A stretch of DNA of 64,000 nucleotides, taken from contig NC_012489.1 of assembly GCF_000010305.1 (NCBI RefSeq), positions 3,913,646 through 3,977,645 of the forward strand, given 5' to 3'. Positions within the stretch are counted from its first letter, which is position 1; the number at the start of each line of letters is the position of its first letter. A model generated the notes under the pieces. The model did no database searches and was not told where the DNA came from. It saw only the letters and a program-made list of their open reading frames with translations. This document shows, piece by piece, positions 55,854 through 64,000 of this stretch. Position numbers and translations under genes: made by a program. Origin of the DNA: Gemmatimonas aurantiaca T-27 (GTDB taxonomy: Bacteria; Gemmatimonadota; Gemmatimonadetes; Gemmatimonadales; Gemmatimonadaceae).

Positions 55854-56459
55854 TTAGGGACGACCGTCCGGAGCACGGTCACGGTGAAGCAGCCGCCCGA
55901 GATCGGTACCGTGTGTCGGGTACAGCACATTGGCGAGCAGCGGTCTACGCCCGTCGTGGGCAACAACGAGGGTGACAGTCGGTGCCACCGATCGCTGCCC
56001 CTGGCACACCGCATGCACGTCGACGTGCACAACAGCGCCTACTCGTGTGCCCTTCACCACCTCGTAGCGTTCGCACGGATCCTGGCTGTCGAGGAAAGGA
56101 TCGAAATCGAGCCCCCCGATCTCATCGTGCGCGGCCCGTCGCGACGCCGCATCCTGCTGGAGTGCCAACAACAACGACGGAGCAAAGAGCTCGGGACGTT
56201 CGGTGATCAGGCCGTCGACGGCATCGAGCCCACCTTCAACGCCTCTGGGCAGGTAGGCCGCATAGAACTCCCGCACGAAGTCGATCGCTGACGAATCCAC
56301 TGCAGCGGTATCCACGCCAGCGGTATCCACGCCAGCGGTCGTTCGTGCAGCCTGATCTTCGCGATCCTGAACAGGTGCACACGCGCCCAAGAGCAGTGCG
56401 GTCGCCGCACAGAGCGTTCTGCAGAAAAACTTGTGGTCAGGATGGTGGACGATTCCCAT
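55854..56459 (-). CDS. Secreted lipoprotein with DUF3828-like domain
   Basis: A 201-residue lipoprotein: signal ending LLLGAC (Cys27), then a repeat-bearing linker TAGVD-TAGVD-TAAVD, and a domain IDFVREFYAAYLPRG, LFAPSLLLALQQD, CERYEVVKGTRV that resembles DUF3828/YbjP. Its start overlaps the 3' end of the upstream DUF4440 gene by 23 bases. Function is unknown. Confidence 0.75.
   Translation of the reverse strand: MGIVHHPDHKFFCRTLCAATALLLGACAPVQDREDQAARTTAGVDTAGVDTAAVDSSAIDFVREFYAAYLPRGVEGGLDAVDGLITERPELFAPSLLLALQQDAASRRAAHDEIGGLDFDPFLDSQDPCERYEVVKGTRVGAVVHVDVHAVCQGQRSVAPTVTLVVAHDGRRPLLANVLYPTHGTDLGRLLHRDRAPDGRP
56301..56345. repeat. 15-bp tandem repeat inside a lipoprotein gene
   Basis: A 15-base unit GCCAGCGGTATCCAC is repeated about three times, the first and last imperfectly, encoding five-residue repeats TAGVD/TAAVD in the linker of the lipoprotein. 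It is a likely site for copy-number slippage that would keep the reading frame. Confidence 0.7.
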
Positions 56460-56919
56460 TGTCCATGTCCGAGAAGATGAGCCACGGACCGCCCGCGCGA
56501 CGTCGCAGTGTCAGCGTGAACTTCCCCTGATCCGTGGAGGCGTCACCATAGCGGTACGCGCCAATGATGAAGCCCACCGTATCGGCCACCGATGCCGCCA
56601 GAGCGCGTAAACGCAGCGGTGCCCCGCCCTGTCCGGTATAGGCGGACTGGATCGCGGTCCGACCGCGCACCGGAGCACGACCGCCTTGCAAGACAAAACC
56701 ATCTTCCGCGAACAGTGCCGCCAGCGCGGCCGCATCACCGCGCCGCCACGCGGCTTCGTAGTCGCGAAGCACGCGGTCGAGGTCAGGCGCCAGTGTCACC
56801 GAAGGCAGCGCTGCAGCGACCGGAGGTTTTGGCGGCGCAGCCTGCGCGCTCGCCTGTCCGGCCAACGCCACCGTTACGGCCATGGCGATACAGATCAGGA
56901 CACCATCGGTGCGACGCAT
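56437..56919 (-). CDS. Secreted DUF4440/SgcJ-like NTF2-fold protein
   Basis: A 160-residue exported protein: signal MRRTDGVLICIAMAVTVALA, ending QASAQA. Domain: DLDRVLRDYEAAWRRGDAAALAALFAEDGFV, APVRGRTAIQSAYTG, then LRRRAGGPWLIFSDMDN, with the NTF2-like cone fold. No active-site set for ketosteroid isomerase. It overlaps the DUF3828-like gene by 23 bases, so co-translated. Its role, like others in this group, is open. Confidence 0.82.
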   Translation of the reverse strand: MRRTDGVLICIAMAVTVALAGQASAQAAPPKPPVAAALPSVTLAPDLDRVLRDYEAAWRRGDAAALAALFAEDGFVLQGGRAPVRGRTAIQSAYTGQGGAPLRLRALAASVADTVGFIIGAYRYGDASTDQGKFTLTLRRRAGGPWLIFSDMDNGNRPPS

Positions 56920-57003
56920 CGGAGCAACGGAAGAAAGGGGGCGTTTTCACACATCACGGTGGAATCTGCCACCGGACACGGAACGATCACCAGCGATCTC
57001 TAC

Positions 57004-57660
57004 CTACCATCGCATGGCCGGTGGTGATCCCTCTCGCGGCGCGGCACGAATGGCGCGCAACACGGCACCATCCGTCGCACCATGATTCGTGGTCGAGTCC
57101 AGTGCCGCATTGGCACGTCCGATACGTTCGAGGAGTGCGTTCACGCAGTGGTCGATGGACGTCACCGGCGCTCCACGATCCCCCTCGCCCTCGATCTCAC
57201 GAAAGAAGGCCGTCGCGTGGGCCACCACGATACTGTCGTGCTGCATTTCGTGACGGGTCAGCAGCGGGAGAAAACGCTGCCACTCGGCAGCGTCTTCCGG
57301 TGAGAAGTCCGCGCTCCGAGACGCCTTCGGCAGGACCCTCGTCAACATGACGCGGAGCGTGACCGGCTGGGTCGCGCAGGAGGTGCGTGTACCGAACTGC
57401 CCATCGGTATCAAGCCGAAAATTCCAGTCGGTCCGGCCATACCGCTCCGGCACCTTTCCCGTACCGGCCACTCGGCGAAACTCGGCCGCCAGCTCCCAGA
57501 GCGTCGGACTGTGCAACTCGTAGTATCGGGTACTGCGCCGAACCTGTGGCGCACCGGCGACCCCGCCCGTTGCTGATGAACTCGCCTCGAAAGCGCTGAC
57601 CGCGTTCGCCACGGGCAACGCACAGATCACGGCCATACACAGGGTCCGTTTGATACCCAT
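57004..57660 (-). CDS. Exported DUF922-type zinc-protease-like protein
   Basis: A 218-residue exported protein: signal MGIKRTLCMAVICALPVANAVSA. DUF922-like core with STRYYELHSPTLWELAAEFRR, TDWNFRLDTDGQFG and the motif LTRHEMQHDSIVVAHA, where HEMQH is a zinc-type HExxH. The third ligand is not obvious. Related proteins are probable secreted Zn-dependent peptidases. ATG 57660 starts the signal. Divergent from the 997-residue amidohydrolase across 233 bases. Confidence 0.82.
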   Translation of the reverse strand: MGIKRTLCMAVICALPVANAVSAFEASSSATGGVAGAPQVRRSTRYYELHSPTLWELAAEFRRVAGTGKVPERYGRTDWNFRLDTDGQFGTRTSCATQPVTLRVMLTRVLPKASRSADFSPEDAAEWQRFLPLLTRHEMQHDSIVVAHATAFFREIEGEGDRGAPVTSIDHCVNALLERIGRANAALDSTTNHGATDGAVLRAIRAAPREGSPPAMRW

Positions 57661-57893
57661 TGGCTCCTTCAGAATCGCGCGGGGGACGCTCCTTCCGGCG
57701 AACGCCCCCAAGAAATTGCCCGAATGGGGGTCCGTCAACCCACCCGGTGACCCACGAATTGTTTGATTCCGGGCGTGCGTGGCCGCATTCTATAGAGCGC
57801 CCGACAATGGCCCTCCCCATTGACGGGCGTCCGCCCCCTTCATCCTTCGCCACCGACGGCGCTCGTCCGCGGCCGCCGTCACGGGAGTTCCTC
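57661..57893. other. Divergent control region
   Basis: This space between divergent starts holds no gene. A TATAGA at 57791-57796 is a plausible -10 for the amidohydrolase gene, but no good -35 lies 17 bases upstream. CCCCCA...TGGGGG forms a weak stem near 57704-57730. Confidence 0.35.
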
Positions 57894-60887
57894 GTGAAAT
57901 TCGCTCGTTCCCTGCTGAGCCTCACCGTGCTGGCTGCCGGCACGCTCGGGGCACAGCAATCGTCCCGCACCGAGCCGGTCGCCGCGTTGCGCGCCAATGC
58001 CACCGGCTACCACGCGCTCGTCGGGGCCCGCGTCGTCACCGGCCCCGGGCAAGCGCTCGACAACGCCACCATCGTGATCCGGAACGGGGTGGTCACCGCC
58101 GTCGGTGCCGGTGTCGCCGCACCCGCCGGCGCCCGTGTGTGGGAGATGAAGGGGCTCACGATCTACCCGGGCTTCATCGACGCACACGCCGATCTTGGTG
58201 GCGACGCACCACCACAGGGTGGTGATGTGGGCCCCACGCACTGGAATCCGCAGGTGCGCGCCTGGTTCAGCACCACCGCCAACTTCAAGGATGACTCCAC
58301 GCGCCGCGTGGCCCTGCGTTCGCTGGGCTTCGGCGCCGCCCTGGCTGTGCCACATCAGGGCATCTTCCGCGGCAAGGCGTCGGTGGTGAACCTGAGCGAC
58401 GCCGGTGTGCGCGAGCGTGTGCTGCGCCCCGATCTGCTGCAGTCCATCGGCTTCCAGCGCTCGTTCGCACTCGGCGGCATGTACCCCAACTCCACCATGG
58501 GCACGCTGGCGCTCATGAAGCAGACGCTGCTCGACGCCGAGTGGTACATGCGGGCATGGGGTTCGTACGAAGCCAGCGGCCGGTCCATCCTGCCGCCGGA
58601 AACCAGCGAAGCCCTCGCCGCCCTCGGCAGCGCGGTGCAAGGCAAGCAGCCGGTGATCTTCCAGACGGAAAGTGAAGAGGAGTATCTGCGCGCCTACAAG
58701 CTCGCCGCAGACTACAAGCTCACGCCGTGGTTCCGTGGCAGTGGCCAGGAATACCGTCTCGTGGACGTGCTCAAGGGACGCACACAGCCGCTCATCGTGC
58801 CGCTCGCCTTCCCCGATGCGCCCAATGTGGCCAATCCGGAAGCCGCGATGAACGTGTCACTCAGCGACCTCCGCCACTGGTATCTCGCGCCCACCAATCC
58901 GGCGCAGCTTGCTGGCGCCGGTGTGCCATTTGCCATCACGGCGGACGGCCTCGCCTCGCTCAACCAGTTCCTGCCCAACCTGCGCACGGCCGTGTCTCGT
59001 GGTCTCACGCCCGACAAGGCACTCGCCGCGCTGACCACCGTGCCGGCCGGCTGGCTCGGTATCGATCGCACACACGGCACGATCGCGGTGGGCAAGGTGG
59101 CCAATCTCGTCGTGAGCGAAGGGGATCTCTTCACCGAAGAAGGCGCCATTCGCGATGTCTGGGTGCAGGGTGCGCGTTATGGTGTGACCCGGCCCGCTCA
59201 GGTGGACCCGCGCGGTACGTGGACCATTTCGTCCGACGACGTGGGCACCTACAAGAACGCCACACTGCGTCTCGAAGGGCCGCTCAATCGCATCCGCGGC
59301 ACGTTCGAAGCGGCAGGCCGCCGTCCGGTGAACATCTCCTCAGCGCGCATCATCGCCGAGACGGGCCGCCTCGAAGCGTCCTTCCCGGGCGAATCGCTGG
59401 GTCTCGAAGGTTCGGTGCTGCTCTCCGGTTCGGTGCAGGGCAACGACTTCTTCGGTTGGCTCGCGCTGCCCAACGGCACCGACGCCACGTACCGCGGTAC
59501 ACGTTCGGAGCAGTTCCAGGGCGCCGCGCGTGGTGTGGTGGCAGTGAAGGTGCCCAAGATCGACCTGCCGTTCATCCGTCCGAGCATGGAATACGGCCGT
59601 AGCGCGGCCCCGGTGCAGCCGGCGGTCGTGCTGGTGCGCAACGCCACGGTGTGGACGCAAGGCGCGCAGGGCCGCATGGAGAACGCCGACCTGCTGGTCC
59701 AGGCGGGCAAGGTGGTGCGCGTGGGGCAGAAGTTGTCCGCTCCGGCCAACGCAGTGATCGTCGACGGCACCGGCAAGCATGTCACGCCGGGCCTCATCGA
59801 TCCGCACACGCATGGTGGTGTGAGCTCGGTGAACGAAAGTGGTTTTGCCATCGTGCCCGAAGTGCAGATGGGCGACGTGATCACGCACAACAACGTGTGG
59901 TTCTATCGTCAGCTCGCCGGCGGCCTGACCACCACGATGATCAAGCACGGCTCGGCCAACCCGATCGGCGGCGAGAACGTGTTCGTGAAGTTGCGTTGGG
60001 GTTCGCTGCCCGACGAGTACAAGATCCAGGGTGCGCCGCGCACGGTGAAGTTCGCGCTGGGCGAAAACCCCAAGCGCAGCCAGACGCGCTACCCGAACAC
60101 GCGCATGGGCACACAGGAAATCATCCGCGACCACTTCCTCGCGGCGCGCGACTACGAGAAGGAATGGAAGGCGTGGGAGGCTCAGAAGACGAAGACGGGT
60201 GTTCCGCCGCGCCGCGACCTGCGCATGGAAGCCATCCTCGACATCCTGAACCAGAAGCTGCTCGTGGCCTCGCACGGCTATCGCGCCGACGAGTTCCTGG
60301 CGCTGGTGCGCCTGGCCGAGGAATTCGGCTTCCGCGTGCAGACGCTGCAGCACGGCGTGGAAGCGTACAAGATCGCCGACGAGCTCAAGAAGTCGGGTGT
60401 TGCCGCGATCGTGTGGAGCGACTGGGGCGCGTTCAAGCTCGAAGCGTACGATGCCACGTCGTACAATGCGCGCCTGCTGATGGAGGCCGGCGTGGTGACG
60501 TCGCTGCACTCGGACGACAATGAGATCTCCACGCGCATGAACTGGGAAGCAGGCAAGCTGCTGCGTTCGGGCGTGAACGAGATCGACGCGATGAACACCG
60601 TGACGATCAACGCCGCCAAGGCGATTGCCATCGACAAGACGGTCGGATCGCTCGAAGCCGGCAAGGATGCCGACTTCGTGATCTGGAACGGCAACCCGCT
60701 GTCGCAGTTCACCAAGGCCGAGCAGACCTGGGTGGATGGTCGCAAGTACTTCTCGCTGGACGAAGACAAGGTGCTGCGTGAAGAGATCGCGAAGCAGCGC
60801 GCGCAGCTCATCCAGGCCGTGATCGCGGCCAGCCCGGCCGAAGCACCGGCCGCGGCGGCACCGGCTCGCCGTCCGGGGAGCAACTGA
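57894..60887 (+). CDS. Exported tandem-domain amidohydrolase
   Basis: A 997-residue protein. GTG 57894 is chosen: RBS GGAG lies just before it and it opens a signal peptide (KFARSLLSLTVLAAGTLGAQ). It carries two amidohydrolase modules. The first (about 50-440) has the beta-sandwich entry GARVVTGPGQALDNATIVIRNG but the metal strand reads YPGFIDAHADLG, with HxD instead of HxH. The second (about 580-970) has LVRNATVWTQGAQ, then TPGLIDPHTHGGVSS with an intact HxH, the LQHGVEAYKIADEL His, and SLHSDDNEISTRM (catalytic Asp). The first domain is probably structural or inactive. Adjacent to the next amidohydrolase by 2 bases, so one operon. Confidence 0.88.
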   Translation: MKFARSLLSLTVLAAGTLGAQQSSRTEPVAALRANATGYHALVGARVVTGPGQALDNATIVIRNGVVTAVGAGVAAPAGARVWEMKGLTIYPGFIDAHADLGGDAPPQGGDVGPTHWNPQVRAWFSTTANFKDDSTRRVALRSLGFGAALAVPHQGIFRGKASVVNLSDAGVRERVLRPDLLQSIGFQRSFALGGMYPNSTMGTLALMKQTLLDAEWYMRAWGSYEASGRSILPPETSEALAALGSAVQGKQPVIFQTESEEEYLRAYKLAADYKLTPWFRGSGQEYRLVDVLKGRTQPLIVPLAFPDAPNVANPEAAMNVSLSDLRHWYLAPTNPAQLAGAGVPFAITADGLASLNQFLPNLRTAVSRGLTPDKALAALTTVPAGWLGIDRTHGTIAVGKVANLVVSEGDLFTEEGAIRDVWVQGARYGVTRPAQVDPRGTWTISSDDVGTYKNATLRLEGPLNRIRGTFEAAGRRPVNISSARIIAETGRLEASFPGESLGLEGSVLLSGSVQGNDFFGWLALPNGTDATYRGTRSEQFQGAARGVVAVKVPKIDLPFIRPSMEYGRSAAPVQPAVVLVRNATVWTQGAQGRMENADLLVQAGKVVRVGQKLSAPANAVIVDGTGKHVTPGLIDPHTHGGVSSVNESGFAIVPEVQMGDVITHNNVWFYRQLAGGLTTTMIKHGSANPIGGENVFVKLRWGSLPDEYKIQGAPRTVKFALGENPKRSQTRYPNTRMGTQEIIRDHFLAARDYEKEWKAWEAQKTKTGVPPRRDLRMEAILDILNQKLLVASHGYRADEFLALVRLAEEFGFRVQTLQHGVEAYKIADELKKSGVAAIVWSDWGAFKLEAYDATSYNARLLMEAGVVTSLHSDDNEISTRMNWEAGKLLRSGVNEIDAMNTVTINAAKAIAIDKTVGSLEAGKDADFVIWNGNPLSQFTKAEQTWVDGRKYFSLDEDKVLREEIAKQRAQLIQAVIAASPAEAPAAAAPARRPGSN

Positions 60888-60889
60888 GC

Positions 60890-62287
60890 ATGCCCCACAC
60901 TACGACTCCTTTCGGGACACGGATCATGCACACTGCCGCACGCCTGGCTGCGCTCTCCCTCGCCCTTGGGGCAGCCGGCATCATCGCTCCCGCCGCGGCG
61001 CATGCGCAGGTGGTCATTCCCACCGCCGCACAGTCCCAGCCGGTCGCGCTCAAGGGCGCGACGATTCATACGGTCACGAAGGGCACGATCACCAACGGCA
61101 CCATCGTGATGGATCGTGGCAAGATCATCGCGATTGGCGGCGCAGACACCGAAGTGCCACGCGGCGCCAAGGTGGTGGATGTGGCGGGCAAGCACATCTA
61201 CCCCGGCCTCATCGACGCCTACAGCACGGTGGGTATCTCGGAAATCGGTGCGGTCGACATGTCGAACGACGTGAACGAGCGTGGCGATTTCAATCCCAAC
61301 GTGCGGCCTGAAGTGGCGGTGAATGCTGAAAGCCGGCACATCGGCACGACACGCAACGCCGGTGTGCTGGTGGCATTTGCGACACCCGGTGGTGGTGTGA
61401 TCTCCGGTCTGTCGTCGGCCATCTCACTCGAAGGCTGGACGTGGGAAGAGATGTCGATGAAGGGCGCGGCCGCGCTCAACGTGAACTGGCCCGACCCCAA
61501 CGCCCGTCCGCGTGGCCCGTTTGGCGGCCCGCCGGGTGGCCCTGGCGGTCGTGCCGGACAGCCGGCGCCCAAGACCTACGCCGAACAGGTGGAAGCCATT
61601 CGCGGCTTCTTCGCCGAAGCGCGCGCGTATCGGGATGCACTGAAGAGCAAGCAGTCTGTGCGTACCGACTCACGCTATGCCGCGATGATTCCGGCGCTCA
61701 ACGGCGAGATTCCGGTGGTGGTGGCGGCAGAAGGTGTGGCGCAGATCAACGACGCCATCACGTGGGGCAAGGAAGAAGGGGTGAAGCTGGTGATTCGTGG
61801 AGGACGTGACGCCATCCACGTGGCGCCGCGGCTCAAGGCCGAGCAGATCCCGGTGATCCTCACGTCCACCATGTCCGCACCGCCGCGCGAAGACGATGGC
61901 TACGACGGCGCGTACAGCTCGCCGGCCGCGTTGTACAAGGCCGGTGTGAAGTTCGCGATCGCCGGCGACGGCAACGCGCTGTACAGCTATCGCCTGCCGT
62001 GGGACGCCGGTGTGGCGGTGGCGTTTGGCCTGCCAGAGGAGGAAGCGCTCAAGGCGGTGACGATCAACGCCGCCGAATTCATGGGTGTGTCCGACAAGGT
62101 GGGTTCGCTGGAAGTGGGCAAGGAAGCCACGTTGCTGATCACGACCGGAACGCCGCTGGATATGACGTCGAACATCATCCAGTCGTACATCCAGGGTCGT
62201 GAGATCGACATGAACGACATCCAGAAGCAGTTCTTCAAGAAGTACATGGAGAAGATCAACCAGCAGAAGAAGAAGATCGCGAGCTGA
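60890..62287 (+). CDS. Exported amidohydrolase-like protein lacking HxH
   Basis: A 465-residue amidohydrolase-fold protein. ATG 60890 with GGGGAG upstream; an inner ATG at 60926 is possible. Signal peptide LAALSLALGAAGIIAPAAAHAQ. Entry VALKGATIHTVTKGTITNGTIVMDRGKI is standard, but the metal strand is IYPGLIDAYSTVGIS, with no HxH, and other metal His are missing too. A Pro/Gly-rich insert lies at about 205-220. The end FMGVSDKVGSLEVGKEATLLITTG is typical. So it is probably not a metal hydrolase itself, and may act with the tandem-domain partner encoded 2 bases upstream. Confidence 0.85.
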   Translation: MPHTTTPFGTRIMHTAARLAALSLALGAAGIIAPAAAHAQVVIPTAAQSQPVALKGATIHTVTKGTITNGTIVMDRGKIIAIGGADTEVPRGAKVVDVAGKHIYPGLIDAYSTVGISEIGAVDMSNDVNERGDFNPNVRPEVAVNAESRHIGTTRNAGVLVAFATPGGGVISGLSSAISLEGWTWEEMSMKGAAALNVNWPDPNARPRGPFGGPPGGPGGRAGQPAPKTYAEQVEAIRGFFAEARAYRDALKSKQSVRTDSRYAAMIPALNGEIPVVVAAEGVAQINDAITWGKEEGVKLVIRGGRDAIHVAPRLKAEQIPVILTSTMSAPPREDDGYDGAYSSPAALYKAGVKFAIAGDGNALYSYRLPWDAGVAVAFGLPEEEALKAVTINAAEFMGVSDKVGSLEVGKEATLLITTGTPLDMTSNIIQSYIQGREIDMNDIQKQFFKKYMEKINQQKKKIAS

Positions 62288-62312
62288 ATCCGGCTGGCGA
62301 TTGGTGATGCAC

Positions 62313-62342
62313 AACGGGGGCGCCGAACACGGCGCCCCCGTT
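62313..62342 (+). terminator. Intrinsic terminator after the amidohydrolase operon
   Basis: AACGGGGGCGCC and GGCGCCCCCGTT pair perfectly over 12 bp with a 6-base loop, ending in GTTTG. It begins 25 bases after the stop and also serves the convergent VOC gene. Confidence 0.7.
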
Positions 62343-62353
62343 TGTCTATCTGG

Positions 62354-62758
62354 TCATTGCGATGATTCGGTCAGGCGTTCCGGCGTCGCGAAGTCGTGGA
62401 ACACCCGAAATCGATTGCCGTCGGGATCGGCGGCCGTGAACTCATGCAGCCCCCAGGGCTTTGATTCGGGCACCGCGAGCACGATGGCGTTGGCGGCGTG
62501 CCAGAGGCTGTGCAGATCATTCACGGCCTCGATGCTGTCCAGGTTGAGCCAAATCACGACGGGGCTGGTGTTGCCACGTTGCTCGCGAAAGGCTGGCCCT
62601 GAGAGGAAAAGCCGGCACTGATCACGCGAGATGCCTGCCAGATCGATGTCGGTGGCATGCCAGTCGACGTCGAAGCCCAACTGGTCACGGTAGTACGCCG
62701 TGGACGTGGCCACATTGCCCACCGGGATCTCTGGTACTGCGGCGGAGAGCGGTTGCAT
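62354..62758 (-). CDS. VOC-family protein
   Basis: A 134-residue glyoxalase-fold protein: AVPEIPVGNVATSTAYYRDQLGFDVDW start, IEAVNDLHSLWHAANAIVLAV middle, HEFTAADPDGNRFRVFHDF end. It resembles bleomycin-resistance-like proteins. The start is 3 bases after the stop of a small membrane-protein gene, so the two are likely co-transcribed. Substrate not evident. Confidence 0.88.
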   Translation of the reverse strand: MQPLSAAVPEIPVGNVATSTAYYRDQLGFDVDWHATDIDLAGISRDQCRLFLSGPAFREQRGNTSPVVIWLNLDSIEAVNDLHSLWHAANAIVLAVPESKPWGLHEFTAADPDGNRFRVFHDFATPERLTESSQ

Positions 62759-62761
62759 CGG

Positions 62762-63028
62762 CTAGATGAACTTCCAACGCACCAGCACCGCCACGACCGC
62801 CGGCACCCCAAAGAGCAGAAACAGGATCGGCAGCTCCTCCCCGACTGAATATCCGGCCTTGGAGACGCCCACCCACATGTTGGCAGCAGTGATGGCCAAC
62901 CAGAGACCCATGCCGAGCCCCAATGCCCAGTTCGGGGCCGACGGAAAGTGTTCACCGAACAGCTTGGACACGATCAACAGCGAGGCCATCAGCAACAGGC
63001 CTGAGACTAGGAAGAGTGCGGTTCGCAT
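62762..63028 (-). CDS. Small three-TM membrane protein
   Basis: An 88-residue hydrophobic protein with three helices: RTALFLVSGLLLMASLLIV, WALGLGMGLWLAITAANMW and PILFLLFGVPAVVAVLV. The loop AGYSVGEELP lies between helices 2 and 3. No family is known to me. It is upstream of and next to the VOC gene. No gene or other signal was seen in the 159 bases before it. Confidence 0.7.
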   Translation of the reverse strand: MRTALFLVSGLLLMASLLIVSKLFGEHFPSAPNWALGLGMGLWLAITAANMWVGVSKAGYSVGEELPILFLLFGVPAVVAVLVRWKFI

Positions 63029-63187
63029 GAGGAGAGCTGCTGGGGAATGTCAAACGAACAATCCACCATCTTACACGCAGGGTAGCCGGCTTGCTTAGCG
63101 ATCGGCTGGCGAACCAGGATGGCATACAGTGCGAGTCCGAGACCAACAGGAACGATGCGGATAGCGCTACGGCCCACTATGTGAACG

Positions 63188-63499
63188 TCAGTCCTGCCGC
63201 TCGAGCCAATCGGTGAGGTCAGTCGAGCCATCAGATTGCGGTTTGCCATGGTGGCTCATCGTGTCCCAGAGGCCGGCATTGAGCGACTCGTCCTGCACAC
63301 GCTGCTCTTTCCACACCTGGCCTCCGTTCACCGCTGCTGTCGCGGCAGCCATGTCCATGGACGTCGCGTCGGCGAGGACGATGATCGACTGTCCCTTGGA
63401 ACAGCCCGCATCACGTAGCAGCGCAACGACCTGATCGAGTGACTGACCGGAGTGGATCGCATTCCGAACGCGCTCGCGGAGTTCTGCATCTCTACTCAC
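63188..63499 (-). CDS. Small hypothetical protein
   Basis: A 103-residue protein. The start is placed at GTG 63499, because GGAG lies 6 bases upstream. A longer frame to 63559 has no RBS. It begins MSRDAELRERVRNAIHSG and has a short domain QSLDQVVALLRDAGCSKGQSIIVLADAT, which looks like a helix-strand unit that could be an incomplete regulatory fold. C-terminal part acidic (DGSTDLTDWLERQD). Function unknown. It is 61 bases after the stop of the upstream gene. Confidence 0.55.
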   Translation of the reverse strand: MSRDAELRERVRNAIHSGQSLDQVVALLRDAGCSKGQSIIVLADATSMDMAAATAAVNGGQVWKEQRVQDESLNAGLWDTMSHHGKPQSDGSTDLTDWLERQD

Positions 63500-63560
63500 A
63501 ATGTGCTCCGACGGGAAACCATAGAGCCTCCCTTTGCGGCCAATGGCGCATGCGCCCAAC

Positions 63561-64000
63561 TCATGGATAGTCGCGGGAACCGAGGTATTCCCTCCCCGGC
63601 TCCCGATGTGTCAGTTGAAAGACGAGATCGTTGAAGTCTGGCTCCCCAAAGCCGTCGCTGCATCGCGCAAGGATCGAGCCATCCGGCTGAGGTACGAGTT
63701 CCATAGCCGCATTGTTCAGCCGGTACATCGTAGAGCCGTACTTTTCGTCCCGCCACTGATTGAAGAAGATCACACGCGCACCAGTCTTGGCCTTCACGAC
63801 TTCGAGTGTCACAGCTTTGGGGGCCGTATCGGTCCAGAGCCCGATACTCTTCGCCATTGTTCCCGCGACCCGGATCTCACAGTGCTCGCATGTGATCCCG
63901 ATACCCTGCACCGGACGATCGGCGGAGCGAAGAAACCGCAGCGCGATGGTGTCTCCGTTCGCTGCCGCAAGGACCAGTTTCGCATGGAGTTCCCGACCGT
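63561..64000 (-). CDS. Uncharacterised protein, 5' end beyond window
   Basis: An open frame of 146 codons runs from the stop TGA at 63561 to the right edge and has no start inside the last bases, so the N-terminus lies outside. The visible part begins GRELHAKLVLAAANG, then a region around ITCEHCEIRVAGTM (CxxC) and strands AVTLEVVKAKTGARVIFF and MYRLNNAAMELVPQPDG. It ends HREPGREYLGSRDYP. No domain was recognised. An internal GTG at 63911 is not needed. Confidence 0.6.
   Translation of the reverse strand, partial: GRELHAKLVLAAANGDTIALRFLRSADRPVQGIGITCEHCEIRVAGTMAKSIGLWTDTAPKAVTLEVVKAKTGARVIFFNQWRDEKYGSTMYRLNNAAMELVPQPDGSILARCSDGFGEPDFNDLVFQLTHREPGREYLGSRDYP

Noticed and set aside
56301-56345. 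CRISPR-like repeats
   Set aside because: The units are 15 bases with no spacers and lie inside a coding frame as an in-frame tandem repeat.

Overview
The window is high-GC DNA from a free-living Gram-negative bacterium. The best fit by gene content is the phylum Gemmatimonadota (Gemmatimonas-like), which is an inference. The signs are a carboxypeptidase-regulatory-domain TonB-dependent receptor, many secreted serine hydrolases, M28/S15/M55 peptidases and periplasmic amidohydrolases, numerous one-gene lipoproteins, DinB and VOC proteins, and a membrane Ser/Thr kinase with the GRGGMG loop. gmhA, outer-membrane barrels and lipoproteins indicate an outer membrane. No rRNA, tRNA, CRISPR array, prophage, transposase or conjugation gene was seen. 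About 68 protein genes fill the window, mostly as short operons with 1-4 base start/stop overlaps.

Layout. 1-6.7 kb: end of an AHSA1 gene, gmhA, an S15-family hydrolase coupled to a DUF1801 gene, an M28 peptidase, an exported alpha/beta hydrolase, a 37-bp inverted-repeat element and a DinB gene. 6.8-14.4 kb: a 1231-residue TonB receptor with an unusual C-terminal helical tail, divergent from a propeller-type sensor kinase that carries an in-frame TGA, which converges on a LuxR-type response regulator. 14.5-18.5 kb: two alpha/beta hydrolases, an MBL protein and an orphan zinc protease. 18.7-22.7 kb: katG behind an AT-rich palindrome, a nitroreductase, and a HpcH/HpaI aldolase with a signal peptide. 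22.7-31 kb: lipoproteins, TspO, FKBP, BaiN-like flavoprotein, uppS, a VOC protein, a ChaN-like protein, a GDPD-like protein, a second long inverted repeat and an amidohydrolase.

31-44.3 kb: bestrophin, two beta-lactamase-fold hydrolases, an AraC regulator, a compact ArsR-SRPBCC-short UvrA operon under a perfect palindrome that overlaps a promoter with no room for a leader, a 7-TM protein with a Cys module, GNAT, DinB, VOC and nucleotidyltransferase genes, and the M55 D-aminopeptidase. 44.2-50.3 kb: a four-TM Ser/Thr kinase, exonuclease III, nitronate monooxygenase, a DUF481 barrel, and ferritin behind tandem Fur-like boxes with a good terminator. 50.4-57.7 kb: two long minus-strand runs of small genes (NTPase-DinB-DUF2071-membrane-lipoprotein, and secreted NTF2-like, barrel, TonB-C-like, GNAT and DUF3565 proteins) and a DUF922 protease-like gene. 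57.9-64 kb: two adjacent secreted amidohydrolases, in which two of three amidohydrolase domains have lost the HxH metal motif, then VOC, membrane and hypothetical genes, and a gene cut by the right edge.

Functional themes are periplasmic peptide and ester breakdown (S15, M28, M55, beta-lactamase fold, amidohydrolases), oxidative and iron stress (katG, nitroreductase, ferritin, thiol/VOC/DinB proteins) and DNA upkeep (exonuclease III, short UvrA-like ATPase). No complete new multi-gene system can be claimed. The strongest leads are the two intergenic long inverted repeats, the leaderless-type promoters at arsR and uppS, the operator candidates at katG and ferritin, the degenerate amidohydrolase pair, the orphan zinc protease and the nonsense-interrupted sensor kinase.
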